Part shown: positions 26,601 to 39,900 of the stretch, piece after piece
Position numbering within the stretch: the first letter of the stretch is position 1
How the letters are laid out: every line of letters begins with the position of its first letter
Assembly (NCBI GenBank): GCA_963920635.1
Contig: OY987306.1
Span: 34,787,453-34,851,452, forward strand
Origin: Pseudeuparius sepicola
Taxonomy: Eukaryota; Arthropoda; Insecta; Coleoptera; Anthribidae
Direction of reading: 5' to 3'
Length of the DNA stretch: 64,000 nt
Notes under the pieces: model-generated
Told to the model about the DNA's origin: nothing
Databases searched by the model: none
Seen by the model: only the letters and a program-made list of their open reading frames with translations
Made by a program: the position numbers and the translations under genes

Positions 26601-26845
26601 TACAGGGTGACTAATCTAAGGCCTCATGTGCGCTAAAAGACCCCGTAACACCCCAAGATGCCGCCCGAGGTGAGTCAACCCTTAATAAGAAAGAAAAGCA
26701 AAATAATCCGATAGAATTGCAAGGGAGAAACCCTGTCAAACTGTAAAAATATGCGGGGTGACCACATGGGGCCCTGGGAAAACAGTTTTAATTGAATTGG
26801 TAAGAGATTGAGGATTAACATAAAAGTAATATCAGGGGTTGGAAC
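23680..26845. other. 3.2 kb AT-rich, no gene recognised
   Basis: Both strands were read without finding a domain, RNA gene or array. Frames of 69-72 codons (23,721 and 26,418, plus) have no motifs. Confidence 0.5.
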
Positions 26846-27839
26846 GGAAGGCGGTGAGACGAAGTTTTACTGGGCCTGTTTTATACATTTTTGAAAAAAT
26901 ATTCGCAAAATTTTTTTTCTAGCTTTAATTTTCACTTTACTTTGTACATTTTGAGTCGCCCTTTCGATTGGCACAAGGTAAAAAGACGTAGCCTAAGCCG
27001 TTTAGACTCCAGCGATTTTTAAAGATGGCTGACGCCGAAGTTTTTGAAAAAATTGTAGGATTTCCGGAAAAAGTTTGCTAGTGCCTCAAAAATAAATTTC
27101 TTACTTTGATTTTCAACTTTTTTTGTATTTTTTGAGTCGCTCTTTCGATTGGCGCAAGGTAGAATGTTGTAGCTTAAGCGGTTCCGACGCTAGCGATTTT
27201 TAAAGTTGGCTGACTTAGGCACAAAACATGGCGAATCTTTTCGATTTCCACACCTTATTTAACGGATCTAAATTAAATTCCACAACTTGGAATCACATTT
27301 CGCAAACAGAAGGCGGTGAGAGGAAGTTTTACTGGATCTGTTTTATACATTTTTGAAAAAATATTCGCCACGATCACGAAAAAAATTTTCCAGGTTTAAT
27401 TTTCACTTTATTTTATACATTTTGGCTTAAGGTAGAAAGACGTAGCGTAAGCCGTTTCGACGCCAGCGATTTTTAAAGTTGGCTGACGCCGAAATTTTTG
27501 AAAAATTGTAGGATTTCCGGAAAAAGTTTGCTAGTGCCTCAAAAATAAATTGCTGACGTTGATTTTCAACTTTTTTTGTATATTTCGAGTCGATCTTTCG
27601 ATTGGCGCAAGGTATAACGTCGTAGCTTAAGCCGTTTCGCCGCGAGTAATTTTTAAAGTTGGCTGACGCAGGTGAAATTGTCATTTTGGCACAAAACCCT
27701 GCGAATCTTAGTATAATAAAAACAGATTAAAATGATAAATATTATTCTTCTAATATCATGTTTCATTATTTTCCATTTCTACACCTTATTTAACGGATCT
27801 AAATTAAATTTCGCGATTTGGAATCACGTTTCGCAAGAA
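26846..27839 (-). repeat. Tandem duplication (~464-bp offset) of a unit containing satellite dimers
   Basis: Copy 1 (26,846-27,309) and copy 2 (27,310-27,839) both begin AGGCGGTGAGA(C/G)GAAG. Both contain two reverse 180-bp-family monomers and end CACCTTATTTAACGGATCTA then CGCAA. Copy 2 has a ~60-bp AT-rich insertion before the end block. An 85-codon minus frame (27,427-27,684) is a satellite translation. Confidence 0.85.
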
Positions 27840-28499
27840 TATACGCAAAAAAAACGAACATAAAAGAAAGTTATGCCTCCCAATTCTCAGGACCAATCAT
27901 GCCTACATTTGCAAAAGGTGCAAAATTCTTCCCGAACGAGGGCTAGACTCGAAATTGAAACTTGAATTAGTGATGGGCAGGTCTGAGCGAAATTTCAAAT
28001 TTAATTTAGTCGGCGTAGGGGGGGGGGGGCAAACCTTTCTAGATTTCAGCTTGAAAACTACTTCCCGGTAACAGTGTGAATGGTCACAAATGCGTGTGGT
28101 CTCTCATGATAATAGACGGTCTTCCTTTAAGTCACCCTCGTTAGTAACAAATTTGATATGGTGACGCCTTTACAGGGACATCCTTTCCAATTTACTTTGG
28201 TAGTTTTCTTTAGATATTACACCGGAAATTCGTTGCCGTGATAAACACCAACCAGAGGCTCACAATATGGGGTGTACACAAACACCCCAAACACATTTTG
28301 TAGCAGGGTGTAAGAATTTACTGCAAATAGAGTCTTACACCTCCTGAAATTGAAAAATAAACAGGGCTAAGATACTGGGAGGATCCCCGCGTCCTGTTTA
28401 TAGTCATCATAAAGGTGTTACAACGTTACGGAAAGGAATAAGAGAAAACAGGGCGTTAAAATTTTGTGTGTAATTAACAGAGAGTAGGAACGCGGGGTA
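27840..28499. other. No gene recognised
   Basis: Contains a G(10) run at 28,019-28,028. No coding signal. Confidence 0.5.
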
Positions 28500-28762
28500 C
28501 ATCTCTAATTTTGCATTCCCCGACCTGTTTTATGTCCCATTATGCTTTCTGGGCACGTAGCCATACGCCGGAGTTACGTTGGGACTTTATATCACACCTG
28601 TTTCCGTACGGTTTTCCATACTAATACGACGCGACATAAAAACGATAAACTTTTTGGTCTACCCCGTACGAAATTCCTAATTGGTTCGAACCCAAGGTGG
28701 GCATCATTCTCCCTCACAACAATACAGTTCTGGAATCAATTACCAGAACAAAGGGCCTGAAC
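28500..28762 (+). pseudogene. Possible relic of a non-LTR retrotransposon reverse transcriptase C-terminus
   Basis: A short frame (28,542-28,760) ends with LPRTKFLIGSN, then ASFSLTTIQFWNQLPEQ. The spacing of an RTKF-like block followed by a WNxLP motif is typical of the end of CR1/Jockey-type reverse transcriptases (family knowledge). No catalytic YADD motif or upstream polymerase domain is found, so this is at best a truncated fragment. Confidence 0.25.
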
Positions 28763-30910
28763 CGAACGGCCAAAAGGGCCTCCGCTGAAACTGACGTAAA
28801 GGGCTCGATATTTTTTCGATGTAATTCTGTGATCGGCCCATAAATTTATGTCCCGCATTTTTTTAAATAAAGCGCATGTTTTACAAATTAGAAGGCGCCA
28901 TTGTGTACATAGGCAGTTTTTAATGTGGAATTTATGAAAATACTGAAAGACGGACAAGGCAAAGCCGTGGGGAGCGGCCACCCCGCTCGGTAGGTGGTAG
29001 ACGCCACCGCTGACAACCGAACACGGAATTTATTGCTAGGAGACAAAGAAAACACTTCTGTTTTGGGGATAAGAGACGATAGGCATCTCGGGACCTAAAA
29101 AATACACATAAAAATCATGTGTGCCAACAGTAAACTGTCTGTAATTTCATTTGTTTACGTTTTAAAAGTTTTATTACTGCCACAAACGTCGTGGTTGTTA
29201 TGTAAATACAGGCATCCTCTTTGAGGCGTATGTCGACATTTGCAGTTGATAATAAGACTGTTTTGTAAAAAGGCGATGTTCAGTTTTTCTGTAGGTACTT
29301 TATTTCTTGTAGGGTAGCCTACATCTCACCGCTACTAACTAATATCAATTGGAATAAATAACACCTAGCCGATGGAACCCGGTAGCATGTTGCTTGGGAA
29401 AAAATTAATTAGTTCCAACGTTCCAACAGAATTTTGTTAAATTAACAACTCGAGGGAAGTTTGGATGGATGACGCAGATACAAAAAAATACAAAATCATG
29501 ACGCAGGACAATGCTTTGTTAAACACAGATAATTATCTTTAATTAAAGGTTTTTTCTGACAGTGTTAACTGTTACCTACTTCTAAAACGGGCCTGCGAGC
29601 CGTCAATACGAGAGCATCTGGATTTATATCGGTCATTTGTTTTAATTAGAAGGTCCTAAGAATGTTGCTACAGTAGAAAGGTTGACACTAGTAAGGAGTA
29701 TGCTGCGTTCGTTTCAAACAAATGGCAAGCGATATCGTTTATTAGGTACCCATTTCCGCTTTAATTTCAAACTTGGAACAGTCTGGGTCTGGGGCCTGCT
29801 TAAGTTTTTGAAAGTTAAACAGCACAACTGGCAACCCCACGGATCGATACCAAACAGACCGAGTTTACGTATGTTTAACGTATAGCTAAATAGCTACGTA
29901 TGCTTCATAGTCCATAAGAATTTCCAAAAGATTAAAATATCTTAAAGGAACGTTTGTACCCCTAGCGGCTATATTTCGAAATGCGGAAACTGGCATTATT
30001 AAATTTCCAGTCGGGGACAAGTTCAAATTAATAGGCAATAACATCCAATTTCTCGTTGAAACGTTCAGTGGCACCGGCTGCAGAGTATAAACTCTGCCTT
30101 GCCAGTATCAGAAACGTTTGTTGTCAGGTAATAAGTAATAAACGGAGCTTTCCAGGGGTCTGAATATATTGCTTGGGTTAAATGGCTGGGATAAAGGGAG
30201 AATCAAAAGTTTCCTACTTCTATTCCAAACCTATACGTGACGTTTATTTTTATGACGTATAATTTAGTGTATTTCTGGTTGTGTGCCAATGATAAATCAT
30301 CCAATAATCATTTACTGTAAATTAATTACGGATAATTGACCTTAGACGCGTTAAGTGAAATAGGTATACTAGACTAGAAGGATATGCCAAAAGAGGTTAT
30401 TGTTACTGCTCTGATTGGAGAACAATGACATGACAACGCAGGTGCACAATATATCCCATTCTCGGACAATGGACATATTTTACCTGCCTTTGCTTAATTG
30501 TTTTCCGAAGGAATTGTTGGTAAAACATCTCGGGTCGCTTCTTTTGTCGGTGAAAGTCAAAGGGACCGTTTTATTGGGTCATCGGGCAAGCCGCCTTGCT
30601 GTGTTAAATTTCCCAGGTAGGAAATGTTTCGGGGGTACATGGTGGTCTTAAAATAATGGAATTAACACCGTTTTTTTCGTCGGTTAACACCGGCTATACC
30701 TTGTTTTTGAGTAGGTTCTAAAACGACACTAAGTAGTTGTTCAAATAGCGATGTTGTATCTCATTACTGTAGGCCCTTTTTTGGTGTTGAAAGCTATGTA
30801 TCTAGACTAGAAAATATGTTTGTCTTTGCTCTTACATAATGTATATTTTCGAAAAAAAAATCGTAGTAAGTACTACTTGGAAATTCTTATAAATTATTTT
30901 GCTTAATATA
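28763..30910. other. No gene recognised
   Basis: Frames of 60-81 codons on both strands have no motif and no splice support. Confidence 0.5.
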
Positions 30911-31687
30911 TACAGGGTGGTTCACATTTAATGGACCAAACTGTAACAGGTGATAGATACACAAAACCTTGTATAGTAATAAAATTTATTGATTGTTTTA
31001 TGTAGATTTAATTTAACAAAAATGTCTTGGTATCTTTTCGCGTGCATTATCGTTTAATGGCAAAAGTAAGACTCAAAGTAGAAAAAATGTGTTTCTTGCT
31101 TTAAGTAAATCAACTTTTTCTAATAAACTTACCTATTTTGAAGATACATGACCTAAAACATTTAGAGAAGATAAAATTAACGTTACGCTCTGTATGTCGA
31201 AAAGTAAAACTTTGAAAGGGTAAGTTTATTGGAAAAAGTTAATTTAATTAAAGTAATTAGAAACACATTTTTTCTACGTTGAGTCTTACCTGTTGAGAAA
31301 ATTTTTTATTTAATTTGTCAGTAATATCCTATAAAATAATAAAAAAAAAACAAATTTACCATGAAATCATGACATATACCAAAGATCATCGAAAAATTGC
31401 CTAGAAGACATTTTTGCTTACAATTAAAATCTACATAAAAAAATCAATACATTTTATTACTATACAAGGTGTTTTTTTTTCTAAAAACAATTGTACAAAT
31501 TACCCACTTCTACGCCACTGGTTGTTCAAGATATTTGATATTAACAGGTTTTATGCTAACCCTTGCCGTTATAACATGTACCAAATTTGACATAAATATA
31601 TCAACTAGTTTGGTAACAAGTGCGAAATATTATAGCCCCACGTTGGGCGTCATATTAAAACTGAACTTAAAAGTCAACCACCCTGTA
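30911..31687. mobile_element. TA-flanked CAGGGTG element, ~775 bp
   Basis: TA then CAGGGTGGTT opens the element and AACCACCCTG then TA closes it, so the inverted ends lie inside a TA duplication. Its interior is partly self-complementary (CATAAAAAAATCAATACATT near 31,440 versus the complement near 30,980). Its right part is an inverted copy of 16,770-17,042. No transposase frame is present. Confidence 0.75.
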
Positions 31688-32559
31688 AGAGTTACCCATG
31701 TTAGCCATGTAGCATAGGTAGGTGGGCCATACAGCAAACAAACCTAAACTCAGTTCGTTTAGTATCGATTTAACCTCTACCGTGGAGTTGCGAGTTGTGC
31801 TGTTTAACTTCCAAAAACTTAAGAACGCCCCAGACTGTTCGAAATTAAAATGGAAGTAATAAACGATTTTGTGTGCCGTTTGTTTGAAACGAATTGAATT
31901 TAAAAACGCTTACACCCACCCCAGTAGCAATAACGCAATGTAAATAAGTCAGAAGGTTATTTATGTGTAGCAACCTTCTTAGGAGCTTCTAATTAAAACA
32001 AATGGCCGATATAAATCTCGATGCTCTTGTATTGACAGCTGGCAGGCCCGTTTTAAAAGTAACACCGCCCAAAAAACCTTATAATTAAAGATAATTATCA
32101 TAATTTAACAAAGCATCTTTTTTCCTTTGCCTTCCATTTTGTATCTGCTTCATCCAAACTTTCCTGGGTGGTTAATTTCACAAAATTCTCTAGGAACTAA
32201 TTGATTTTTCTCGGGCAACTTTTTAGACAGTAAATACAAAGGAATTTTCTTTGTAATCGACTTTTATCACGGTTTTTTCGTACTAAATTCGTGCATCGCG
32301 TGTATCAGAACAAAGGGGAATTATTTGGGAAAATTTTAGGGGGAGAACGCAAGAAATAAACCCTAGATACTTAGCACAATCTTACAATACAAAACAATGC
32401 ATGAGAACATATTCAATTACAAAATAACATCAACATGAAATACTATAATGTTTATAATATGTAGTACATAGACTACAAGTGTATTTTTCTGCGAAAAATA
32501 TAATGTACAGTATCTTTTAACCCCCAAAAATACACCTGTGCCTCATCTCCCATCAAAAA
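31688..32559. other. No gene recognised
   Basis: AT-rich sequence leading to the promoter-like patch at 32.6 kb. Confidence 0.5.
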
Positions 32560-32816
32560 TACAATGGAAGGGGCCCAAAACACAGCGGTGGAGGGGAATT
32601 CTCTCCTCTCATTGGCTGTCTCACTTCACAGGCGCCAACTGGGATCAAAATTCCTCAGTCTCGTCTCGGTGGCCGTGGCTGGCGATGCGACGTATCCGCG
32701 CTGGCCGTGAAACAAGCTCGCGATCGCTTTTTGTTTAGGGAATAGTGGACGGCTTGATTTTCTTGGATATTCCTGCAGTGGATGATATCGGATAACGGAT
32801 ATTTTTGTGGGAATAG
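32560..32816 (+). promoter_or_regulatory. Promoter-like patch and candidate distal 5'UTR exon (possibly of Ddr)
   Basis: A GC- and CpG-rich patch stands out from AT-rich DNA. It has an inverted CCAAT box (ATTGG, 32,611-32,615), an arthropod initiator-like TCAGTC at 32,655-32,660, and a good splice donor (AATAG|GTGAGA) after 32,816. No coding frame is evident downstream of the initiator, as expected for a noncoding first exon. The next plus-strand coding start is Ddr, 4.1 kb away, whose start exon is preceded by a strong acceptor at 36,935. Linking the two is inference. Confidence 0.32.
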
Positions 32817-35800
32817 GTGAGAATCAAGTTTTGTTTTTGACAAAATATTTATTTGACGGTGGAAACTAAGGTAGAGATAAGCTTTTTCATTGTTGTACGA
32901 TTAAAAAAAATTCATCATAAAGTTACAATGTAGAAGAGATTTTAGCAATTACTTTTATTGATTTTAGATAAGGTATTGCAAACAAGCAAATTAAAGCAAT
33001 AAATAAACTTGGCGCTATTGCCAGATTATTGTCACCTGATTGAGTGAATACAGAAAAAAATCTTTTCCTAATGCTCGATTCTTGTTACTCCAAAACTAAT
33101 TACAACTAAAATTAATCACCTCCGGTGTTATAAATGATGGTGCACCCTCTTTTAGACTCCCTTTATCTCGCTCTGTCAACCAGAAACCATTATTAAGAGT
33201 GCCCCGGTTTTGTGCAACTCATTTTTGGTTGCAACATCTGTTCGAAAATGTAAGGTGTGATTCTATCGAATTTCAGAAACCAAATGCAACGTTTCAAAAA
33301 TAAGAAACTGTTGATAGATTCCGTCTATAACGCTGTAACATTATCTTGACAACATCTGTTAACTTGTTGCCTTCGTTTTTTTGGATTTATTCGAGTATTT
33401 TTTATTTTGCATTTAAGCTTCTTTAACCAAGGATGTATTTATGGGTTTGGAAACAAGTCTGAAGCAAAAACGAAGGAAAAGTTTATAGGCACTAAAATTG
33501 GCGAGGAGTTGACTTAAGTATAATTTAATGTGGGTGCCTATAAAGGCCTAAGGTAATTCCCGATTTCAAATTGATATTTACGATTATTTGCTACCATCGA
33601 AGGTGATTTTTTGTACTTTAAAGCCAGAGATTCAAAAAAATAAACGTGACACTTGTTGTGTGGTTGAATGTCGAGTAAAATGGTCTAAAAATATGTCGAA
33701 AATCGGGATTTGCTTCTCTCGCATTTTCGCTCCACGAATTTACAGATTTTCCGCGGGCCGAGATCACGTACCATGAGATTTCATTCTCTTAAAAACACGC
33801 CTCCACTTTTATTTAATAAAACCGAGAGAAAATGTCGATTCGATTTATTTCTGGGCGATATTCCTTGAACTTTTTTTATACGACAGGCAATACATCATAG
33901 GTATAATTACTCGTACACATGTCTTTATCTACAAGACCAGAATCTTCCTGTCGATTCCCAAGCTACCGGCCGAAGTTTTCTTATCCGAAACATGATGGAT
34001 AATCTGTTTATTTCTCGTTGAAGTTAAAGGAACATCCGAGGCACTTCGGAGATGTTTACGGGGACCCCCACTTCGAGATAAGCAAACAGATTTCAGTTGG
34101 AGTTACGGAAAACTCGGGAAAACGAATTTGGTTATTTTTAGGGGACCTGCATAGCTGGGATTTTTCAGGAACCATCTGGAAATCATTGCCAAGTATTAAG
34201 AGTGGCGTACATGACAGTAAGGGCATTGTAAATATCCCTGTAATGATTATCTAAAAGGTTTATGTCTTTGTGGCGATATTTATGTGTCACGGGGTGGTCT
34301 CGAGGTAGGTATTTTGTGTCATTGCACACCGGGAATCATTAAAACATTTTTTTATTCGTTCCGTTTGTAATTGCCAGGAAATTTACATCTTCTCGCCGCA
34401 GGAAGCACAGTTAAGAATCCTTAATTGTTACAAGACTGTCGTCGGCTAAAATTTATACAAAATAAGGTTCTAAATGAACGTTTAAACTTGCATATGTATG
34501 ACATGCAAATAAGTAGGATATAAGAACGAAGATATATCCATTGCAAAAGGTTCTAATATTGACTATTATATCAATCCATAGGTAAATGTTTACAATTTTA
34601 CCTAACCTCTTTACAACATTTTCAAAGCGTCACATCAGCTTACGCACTATCAATATTTGGAAGCGTAGACCCATATTTTTTTGTCGTTCATATGATATGG
34701 GCTTAGAAAAATTGTTTAGTAATTAGAAACTTGATAGAATTTGAGATGAAACTAGATACCTATACCCATGGCGTTAGATTGGATATCCTGTGACATCGTC
34801 GTGTGTTGTTTTCCGATTCACTTGGTTTATGAAAAGTTTTATACGTAGAAAAATTCAAACTTCGGTGCACCGCGTAATTTATGCAAAAAATGCATAAGTC
34901 CGTGCAAAATCGCAGGCAGACCTTTAAATAATTAAATTTCGCATTAAAGGATACCATTCAGGAGCCCCTCTAATTTAGGGATGAAAAAAGCACCCCTCAG
35001 CTGCTCTGGATCGGATTTCCATTCAAACAAGCATATTTCATAAGGGTGGGTGTCCTCTTTCATAACATCCTGCATGGATTTTTTAAGGGGCCTTCATTTT
35101 TAACATACAACTCCAAGATGTCCTAATACGAATATAATGCTCCGTGTCTAATATGATTTGATTGTGATTGCTCGAATATGACGTAATGTCGCATCCGAAT
35201 ACAGTGCGAGGTTACGGGTTCAACAAACGGCATACAGGGTGTCTCAGAAGTACCGCGGCAAAAAAAAATGAAACCCAAACCGCACATTAACATCACAAAA
35301 AGCACCGGCTTAAGTGTTGCGACAAATTTACGACACCTTTTGGCCAGGTTTCGGCACCGCGCGCTATTTTAAACTGCCGTATTTCATTCGCGAAGTCCCC
35401 TTTAGAAAAAATGCCCACGTTAGCTAGACCTCCAACGGTGAATGAGTGAATGTGCTACATAACCTAGCTATGACTTCCCGTCTTTGATTTACTGTAACGA
35501 CAAAAGTACCTACCGTCTGGGTTCAGATCTTCTACCTCTTTTTTCGCAGAATCCTTCCCTCTTTCGCCACTTGTTAACGATATAATTGAAGAATGCCGCG
35601 TTGCCGAATGTACGCGCGGACATTTGGCAAGCCCGCAATCACGCCCGAACGAAAAAACAAAGTCGGCGTTCACCTTTGATGTCTAGAGAACGAAAAAAAC
35701 GGACGACTACCGTTCGAAAGTGTTCCCAAGTGTTTCTAATCTGTCTTGTTTTGAAAGTAACGTGAGAAATTGGCCTAGAAATTACAGGACGACGCCCTTA

Positions 35801-36935
35801 TCTCGAAGAGGGGCTTAAACTGAAAGTAAACAGACAGAAATCGAGCGGGCATGTGAAAATTCCCAGTCCAAACAAACCCCACGTCCTCTTATATAACCTT
35901 CTTCCTGTTAGAATTCCCCGAAGGGGCTGTTTGCCAAGGTGCCGAATCGCTGTAGCCTTGAAAACAAAAAACAATCTCGGACAATTTGGTCCTTCGACGC
36001 GGATCGCGTTTGTTGTAGTATATTATCGAATTACCCAAAACCTACAAACTCGGATCCGTTTTTAGGTCCAATAATAAATCTCCTAACCATAAATTCGTTG
36101 GTATCGGGCTTAAAAATTCCGTATGCATTGTTAACGACAAAATAAATCCAAACATCTGCTTCCTTAAGTACTATAAACAATTCTTTATGGTTGGGGCATG
36201 TCGCTGCTATGCAGGAAGGAAGTTTACGCGCCGAATTTTTGAGGCCTAGTTCGGTTTAGACTTTAATACTTGAGTAACGCAGGGAGAGTGATTAATTTTA
36301 TCGTTAATTGTATAAACAGTCTTAGTCATTGTTTACGAATCAGGAAAGATAATAGAACAAAACATTTCAGTTATACTAAATATAGGTACCTACTTTCGTT
36401 GAGTTTACGCAGCCTGTCTAATAATTCGGAACAAATTGCTATTGTTCAAAAATCTCTTGACCACTTGCTCTTAATATATTTTGTAGACATATGCGGGCTG
36501 TAAAGCCCTAACTAATACTTTTAAAGTAGAAACTATAGCCATTTCCGGTATCTTTTAAAACAGATACCTACTCACTTAAAAAAGATTCATAAAAAAGTGC
36601 ATTCGTATGCTTATTAGTCACTCAGTGTTTAAACCAGTTCTTTATGTCTTTTTTAATCAATTTCACCTTATCTTTCACCGCATTTTTTATTATCTTTTCT
36701 CGGTCTGTATCTCTGGACACCCACATTTAACCACTCGAGTGTGGCTGCTGATTTTCACTTGCTTGTATAAATGTGGATAGTAATTATTTATTCAAGCATA
36801 ATGCGATTCTGCATGTATTCTTATCACTCTGGACATCTAGAGTGCTAAAAACATACACGCAAAGGTAGAATAGAATACAAACCTAGATAGAGAAACATCA
36901 TCAGTTTGTTAAGTTCAGTTTTTCTTTTGTTTCAG
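32817..36935. other. No coding gene recognised; possible first intron of Ddr
   Basis: If the 32.6 kb exon belongs to Ddr, this is its first intron. CATACAGGGTGTCTCAGA at 35,231-35,248 is one end of another CAGGGTG-type element whose partner end was not found. A 78-codon plus frame (34,018-34,254) and others have no motif. A CpG-richer stretch lies at 35,480-36,060. Confidence 0.4.
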
Positions 36936-36980
36936 AGACATGTGACCCCTAGAAACAACTTTTTTCAACGAAACATTGCA
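36936..36980 (+). other. Ddr 5'UTR segment after a splice acceptor
   Basis: A strong polypyrimidine tract and TTTCAG end at 36,935, 45 bases before the chosen Ddr start. This suggests the start codon lies in an exon that begins at 36,936 and is joined to an upstream noncoding exon. The segment contains ATGTGA at 36,940-36,945, a start codon followed at once by a stop. The start at 36,981 was chosen because it opens a signal peptide in frame with the discoidin domain. Confidence 0.45.
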
Positions 36981-39900
36981 ATGAAGAAAATTGTTCCTCT
37001 GCTTATATTGACATGTGCCTCGGCTTACAAAGCCATAGAAATTTGTAAGTAATATTTTGCACCTCCCTTTACAATTAGCATATTTTAAAGAGGGCAGCAT
37101 CTGCACTCTAAAAGAGTTTCCAACAGGATTTATACCTTTATTTTTAGCTCAATGCATAGCACCTTTGGGGATGGAAACTGGTCTGATTAAAGACGCAGAT
37201 ATCAAAGCCAGTTCCTCATTTGATCATGGAAACGTAGGACCTCATCATGGAAGGTATATACCTCTACTATTTACCAACTTATCTATATACTAATTCACTT
37301 GACGTTTTAGAGTAAGAACGGAACTGAATGGAGGTGCCTGGTGTCCCCAAACCCAAGCAACACCAGATACCGAAGAATGGTTGGAAATAGACCTTCTCAC
37401 AGTCCATATGGTCACTGCCACCGAAACTCAGGGTAGATTTGGCAATGGCCAAGGGGTAGAATACGCCGAAAACTATATGTTGGAGTACTACAGGCCCAGG
37501 CTGAACAAATGGATAAGGTACAGGAGTAGAAATGGGGAGCTTTTGAAGGGGAACATAAACACATATCTTGAAAGTAAGACTGAGTTAGACCCACCAATCC
37601 TAGCGTCAAAATTGAGGTTTCTACCATATAGTAGCCACAAGAGGACTGTCTGTATGAGAGTAGAAATTTACGGTTGCAAGTGGAGTGATGGGATTGTGAG
37701 TTATACAATGCCGCAAGGAGATAAGAGGGGTAAAAAAGTTGTATTTTTTTTTAATTTTTTTTTTATATAAAATATGTTTAAGGTACGAACTGGGAATTCT
37801 ACGATATGGCATATGACGGAGTGTGGGATGGGGAGAAACTTAAATACGGGTTGGGGCAACTTACAGACGGTCAGATAGCTGGGGACGATTTTAAAAAATC
37901 TTTCCAAGGAGATAATTCTCAGCAAAATTGGGTGGGATGGAAGAACGATACTAGGGGAACTAATCCTGTCGATATTGAGTTTGAATTTGACAAGGTAAGG
38001 ACGACATTTAAAAAAAGTTTTAGTACCTACCTACTCATAAAATATTTTTAGGTTAGGGAATTTACGGCGATACATATATATGCCAACAATCAGTTCACAA
38101 AGGATGTGCAGGTGTTCAGTCAAGCGAGGATATACTTTAGTATCGGTGGAAAAATATATAAAGGGGAGCCCATTACATTTGATTATATGGAGGATAGGAT
38201 TTTTGATAATCCTAGGAATATTTCGATAAAGCTACATCATAAAGTTGGAAAATTTGTGAAGGTGCAGCTATTTTTTGCTGCTAGGTAAGAAAAAATATAT
38301 ATCATAATTTTTTGAGGGTATTTTTTTTTAATTTTTGGTTACACGGCATTGGAAATGTGCTGGCGTGATTTAGCGCGTCGATCTACGTAATTTGGAAGTG
38401 TCTAAATGGTCGATCAGCTAATCTCTGTAAGAAAAATAAATGGTGAATTTTTTATTTATTTTTTAATTTTTACATTTTTAACCATGTTAGAAAAACTCAA
38501 AAATTGTCTTTTCCGACATAAATCGGCCCATAGAATCTGAAAAAGACGTCAAATTTCGAGTTGGAAGTACCAGCTAATTTTTATGAAACTTAAAAAAATG
38601 AATAGTAGGTACCTACATTTTTCATTTCTCTCAATTTTTACATTATTATCCATGTTAGAAAACTCAAAACTGGCCTTATCTGACGTAAATCTACTTGTAG
38701 AACCAGAATTCAGAATATTCTGAAATAACATTTAACAATACAGGGTAGTTTATTTTTAAGAGATCAACCTGTAACAGGTGATAGATCCGCACTTTATTTT
38801 ATAAGTTTATTGGATAAAGTTACTATATTTAAAGTAAGAAACACTCTCCACTATGAGTCTTGCCTATCGAGCATGTTTTTTAGTTAATTTTTCAGAAATA
38901 CTCCATAAAATCATGACACATATGAAAAATTGCCAAGAGAATATTGTTGTTCAAAATTAGAATCGACATAAAGAAATCAATACATATTATATACAGGGTG
39001 ATTCAGTTTTATTCACTTGTAACTTTATTTAAAGTAGTGAACACATTATTTCTACTTAGTCTTACTTATGGAGCAAATTTTTTTAGATAATTTTCGACGA
39101 ATAAAAAATGTAAAGGGGACGTTTCTGTTTACAATTAAAATTTACATAAGAAATTGAATACATTTTATTGCTATTACAAGGTGATTCATTTTTTCTAAAA
39201 ACAATCATTGTAATATGATTACCCGTTTCTCCGCCACTGGTTGTTAAAGGTGTTTGATATTAACAGGTTTTATGCTAACCCATGCCGTTATAATGTGTGC
39301 CAAATATGACTTAAATATCTCGACTATAGTTTGGTAAATATTCAAGTCCACATATTTTTTACAAATTTAACACCCTGTAACTTTTTAATAAGGCCTTAAA
39401 AATATATAGTTTATCCAAGAATAAAACTGAATTACCCTGTATAAAAACAATAATTATTGTGCTAATTACCCACTTCTACGACACTGGTTGTTCAAGGTTT
39501 TTGATATTAAAAGGTTTTTATGCTAACCCAAATTCGACTTAAATATCTCGATTAGTTTATACGAGAAAGCGCGGTTGTTTTTCGAGGATCCATCCACTCG
39601 CCGCAGTTTGGTTTGGTCCTTATAATCCGAAGCCCCGCCCCTCCCCCCAGGTGGATCCTGCTCAGCGAGGTCACGTTCGACTCCCTCCCGTCGACGGTCG
39701 ACTACTCGGAGGAGACGCCGCTCCCCAAACGCACGAACCACGCCCCCAGGGACACGCCCCCCGACGCCCCGACCAACGCGGAGGCCGCGGGCGGCCTGGG
39801 CCGGTACCTGGGCGCGGCGGTCGGCGCCCTCGCCGTGCTGGTGCTCCTGCTGGTGGCCGGCGCCGTGTGGGCCGTCGCCCAGCAGCGGCGGTGCAAGAGG

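Noticed and set aside
28680..28696. GGTTCGAACCC as a tRNA T-arm
   Set aside because: No acceptor or anticodon stem can be built around it, and it sits in the possible reverse-transcriptase fragment.
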